This document shows positions 62,072 to 64,000 of a DNA stretch of 64,000 nt, one piece after another. The stretch is from positions 186,001 through 250,000 of the forward strand of contig NZ_KI535340.1 of the NCBI RefSeq assembly GCF_000160075.2. Direction: 5' to 3'. The stretch's first letter is position 1, and each line of letters starts with the position of its first letter. This stretch comes from Abiotrophia defectiva ATCC 49176. GTDB taxonomy: Bacteria; Bacillota; Bacilli; Lactobacillales; Aerococcaceae. Made by a program: the position numbers and the translations under genes. Under the pieces are notes generated by a model that was not told where the DNA came from, ran no database searches, and saw only the letters and a list, made by a program, of their open reading frames with translations.

Positions 62072-62494
62072 TTAGGCTTCTTCTGCTTGGTTAGCTTGTT
62101 GTTCTAAGGCTTCCTTGAACTCCGTAATAACCGTCTCAGCATCTTCTGCTACTTCCTCTTGCTTTGAAGGGAAGGTAGCGTGAACTAATTGGTCCTTGAG
62201 TTCTTGGGCTGATTTAGCTAAGCTCACCCGGATTTCTTCCGTCTTGCTGTTAGCCGCATCATAGAAGTTAACCCCTTTTTCGACTGCTAAATCGCGGTAC
62301 TCCCCTGCCCGTTCTAAGGCGAGGTCGCGATATTCAACAAAACGTTCACCTGCTAAGTCCTTGTATTCATGAGCACGCTCAGTCAAGTCCTCCCGCAATT
62401 CTTTCCCTGCCTTTGGGGCATACAAGAGGGCTACGGCAGCCCCTACAAGGCTCCCCCATACTAAACCTGCAAAAAATCCTGATTTTCTTGACAT
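62072..62494 (-). CDS. YtxH-domain membrane protein
   Basis: This 140-aa protein has a single N-terminal hydrophobic helix with the YtxH signature (SGFFAGLVWGSLVGAAVALLYAPKAGKELR, residues 5-34) followed by a long amphipathic helical tail. The tail contains three consecutive 11-residue repeats, EYKDLAGERFV, EYRDLALERAG and EYRDLAVEKGV, at about 43-75, a period typical of surface-binding amphipathic helices. It is encoded 10 bp after the DUF948 gene and both match the ytxG-ytxH pair of Bacillus, where the operon responds to general stress. Molecular function is unknown. Confidence 0.8.
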   Translation of the reverse strand: MSRKSGFFAGLVWGSLVGAAVALLYAPKAGKELREDLTERAHEYKDLAGERFVEYRDLALERAGEYRDLAVEKGVNFYDAANSKTEEIRVSLAKSAQELKDQLVHATFPSKQEEVAEDAETVITEFKEALEQQANQAEEA

Positions 62495-62504
62495 GCTTCA
62501 TACC

Positions 62505-63038
62505 TCATTTCTTTAGTGTAATTTCGCCCGCCGTTTGTGACGGTTTCTTCTGGATTAAGTAATCCAACTGTGATCCCGTCGCCTTAGGCTTAGGCTTGTC
62601 AGCTGTAGGCGTCGTCGGTTTGACACCCGCTGCTGCTGGCGCCTTAGTTTCTGCTTCTTGCTTACGGTTGCCAAAAGGTGTCACACGTTTTAAGAAGTGG
62701 CCTGCCTTGAAGGATTGGGTCACCTTACGAGTAGAAGCCTGTACGCCACTGACTGAAGTCCCCAAATCGCCTACGGCCTTGAAGAGCGGGTCAGTTTGTG
62801 CTAACTTGCCATTCAGATCGTCAACCAAGCTATTGGACTTATTAAGAAGTCCTTCCACTTCAATTGAGAGTTGGTCCACATCTTTGGTAATGATTTTGAT
62901 GGAATCATTGACCTCGACCACCGTTTGCTTAACTTCTTTCATGATTTTGTTGAAACCAATTAAGGTCCAACACAGAAAGAGGACTAATAGCGCAAAGGCT
63001 AGCGCCGCAATCAAGGCCGCAATGCTTGTCCATTCCAT
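62505..63038 (-). CDS. DUF948 (YtxG-like) membrane protein
   Basis: This 177-aa protein has one N-terminal membrane helix (about 5-28, ALIAALAFALLVLFLCWTLIG), then a coiled-coil stretch (about 35-110, VEVNDSIKIITKDVDQLSIEVEGLLNKSNSLVDDL) and a Lys/Pro/Ala-rich flexible tail. This is the DUF948 pattern. It is followed by the YtxH gene as in Bacillus ytxGH. A clear promoter lies at 63106-63078, and GAGGCAGA precedes the ATG. Function is unknown; in Bacillus the pair is part of the stress regulon. Confidence 0.8.
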   Translation of the reverse strand: MEWTSIAALIAALAFALLVLFLCWTLIGFNKIMKEVKQTVVEVNDSIKIITKDVDQLSIEVEGLLNKSNSLVDDLNGKLAQTDPLFKAVGDLGTSVSGVQASTRKVTQSFKAGHFLKRVTPFGNRKQEAETKAPAAAGVKPTTPTADKPKPKATGSQLDYLIQKKPSQTAGEITLKK

Positions 63039-63077
63039 TCTGCCTCAAATCCTTTCACGTTAAACTTTACTATTCTT

Positions 63078-63106
63078 ATCATACCACGATTCTAAGAGGA
63101 GAACAA
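63078..63106 (-). promoter_or_regulatory. Promoter of the ytxG-ytxH-like pair
   Basis: TTGTTC (63106-63101), 17-bp spacer ending in TGG, TATGAT (63083-63078) on the minus strand. Confidence 0.75.
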
Positions 63107-63115
63107 GGTAAGCAC

Positions 63116-63931
63116 TTAATCCAAGAGATGAATCCCAGCCTGTTGAAGCTGGGTCAAATAGCGGAAATAAAATGCCCCTGTCAACCGCCCCTGAGCACCG
63201 TTGGTCACATAGAAGGAAATCTGATAATAAAATTTCCCTGTGGTCGTATCCTTGACCACACCGCTAATGACCGGTTCAGCTGTCAAATCCTCTGCATAGT
63301 CCTGGCTCAGCCCCTCCGTTATGACTTGAACCTGATGGGCCAAGTCTTCCAGCTGGGTCTGGTCCGTAATGGGTAAATCAATGACAATTTGGCGGTTCTC
63401 CCGACTAAGGTTATTGACAATACTAATATCTCCATTTGGAATATAGTAGCGATTGCCACTGGTTCCCTGGATAATTGTCGTCCGAATTCCCACCGTCTGG
63501 ACCTTGCCTCGAATGTCCCCGATTTTGACTTCTTCGCCTACTTCGTATTGTCCCTCCAAAATAATGAAGAAGCCATTGACCACATCGGTAATGAAGTCCT
63601 TGATCCCTAACCCGACGGCTACCCCGGCAATCCCGGCCCCGGCTACTAAGGTTGAAACTGGAAAACCTAGGATACCTAGAACAGCATAGACATAGAAGAA
63701 ATAAAAGGCATAGTTAATAGCATTCTTAGTAATGGTCCAAATGGTCTGGAGTCTTTGAGGTGAAGTCTTAGGTGCTACCTGGAAGACCTTGTGGCGCAAT
63801 CTAGATTCGAAAAAGCGATTGACCAAGCCTCTCCCCAGCCAAAAGATGACCGTTACTAGGAAGAATTGCCAGAGCCGGTTGAGAATTTCCTGCCAGGCTA
63901 AATGACTAATTTGGTTAAAGACATCCACCAT
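63116..63931 (-). CDS. Small-conductance mechanosensitive channel (MscS family)
   Basis: This predicted turgor-gated channel of 271 aa releases solutes on osmotic downshock. Membrane helices lie at about 16-36, 68-88 and 90-125; the pore-lining TM3 is STLVAGAGIAGVAVGLGIKDFITDVVNGFFIILEGQYEVGEEVKIG, with the Gly/Ala packing pattern and the typical beta-domain entry. The cytoplasmic part (about 130-271) is the usual beta/alpha-beta vestibule. It resembles Bacillus YkuT in size. AAAGGGGGCAGGCAGAG precedes the ATG, close behind the end of the next gene at 63950. Confidence 0.93.
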   Translation of the reverse strand: MVDVFNQISHLAWQEILNRLWQFFLVTVIFWLGRGLVNRFFESRLRHKVFQVAPKTSPQRLQTIWTITKNAINYAFYFFYVYAVLGILGFPVSTLVAGAGIAGVAVGLGIKDFITDVVNGFFIILEGQYEVGEEVKIGDIRGKVQTVGIRTTIIQGTSGNRYYIPNGDISIVNNLSRENRQIVIDLPITDQTQLEDLAHQVQVITEGLSQDYAEDLTAEPVISGVVKDTTTGKFYYQISFYVTNGAQGRLTGAFYFRYLTQLQQAGIHLLD

Positions 63932-63949
63932 CTCTGCCTGCCCCCTTTG

Positions 63950-64000
63950 CTAGACCACTGCCTCAGCAGTCTCGAAAAGTTTAATAAGGCGAGCCACCTC
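63950..64000 (-). CDS. C-terminal end of an unidentified gene (runs off the right edge)
   Basis: An open frame entering at the right edge ends with EVARLIKLFETAEAVV and a TAG at 63950-63952, 18 bp before the mscS start. The position next to an SD fits a co-directional upstream gene, but 16 residues are too few to name it, and a second minus-strand frame is also open in this stretch. Confidence 0.4.
   Translation of the reverse strand, partial: EVARLIKLFETAEAVV

Overview
The window is a compact, gene-dense chromosomal segment of a low-to-moderate G+C Gram-positive bacterium, almost certainly order Lactobacillales. The evidence is a class B (Bacillus-type) RNase P RNA next to gpsB, RexA/RexB-type recombination helicase-nucleases without iron-sulfur cysteines, a streptococcal-type RNase J2 with an HGHADA motif, a single-chain PurL, a manLMN-like PTS and strong Gram-positive ribosome binding sites. 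A member of the Aerococcaceae (Abiotrophia/Facklamia/Aerococcus-like) is my best guess; that is inference, not a database match. I see no prophage, insertion sequence, CRISPR array, rRNA or tRNA gene. The content is core chromosome.

Layout. 1-2.3 kb: partial deoB, xerD and cvfB, all minus. 2.5-5.9 kb: RNase Y, asd and the plus-strand tmRNA gene ssrA. 6-8.7 kb: an RlmL/YpsC-type rRNA methyltransferase, rnpB, gpsB and an RNase H-like gene. 8.8-12.2 kb: a helical-repeat protein, a DUF2187-like regulator, a 90-aa orphan and a MATE exporter whose ribosome binding site sits in a long inverted repeat. 12.3-17.9 kb: trhO and a giant (1498 aa) class A penicillin-binding protein. 17.9-20.8 kb: manLMN under a probable CcpA site. 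21-31.4 kb: trmK, nif3, pepT, rexB and rexA, probably one operon. 31.5-33.9 kb: RNase J2 and an ECF S component. 33.9-35.8 kb: a TetR regulator divergent from an alpha/beta hydrolase. 35.9-49 kb: the complete purine operon purEKLCFMNHDB, preceded by PurBox-like sites. 49.1-51.8 kb: rpsO and pnp, with a long hairpin ahead of pnp. 52-53.4 kb: a secreted LysM protein. 53.5-61 kb: ypiA, reoY (ypiB), cca, a dinG with a degenerate helicase, tseB and asnS. 61.1-64 kb: glpF with a cre-like site, ytxG/ytxH and an MscS channel.

Three functional themes recur. RNA decay and processing is represented by RNase Y, RNase J2, PNPase, RNase P RNA, tmRNA, CCA enzyme and CvfB. Cell-wall synthesis and its control is represented by GpsB, PBP1a, ReoY/YpiA, TseB and the LysM protein. 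Central metabolism is represented by purines, the glucose/mannose PTS, glycerol and aspartate-family amino acids.

I did not find an obviously new multi-gene system. The features most worth a second look are the promoter/SD inverted repeat of the MATE gene, the symmetric overlapping promoters at 8.76 kb, the about 670-residue disordered N-terminus of the PBP, the nuclease-only DinG, the pnp leader hairpin and the activator-like PurBox spacing upstream of purE. Start codons were chosen from visible Shine-Dalgarno (SD) sequences and often differ from the longest open frame.
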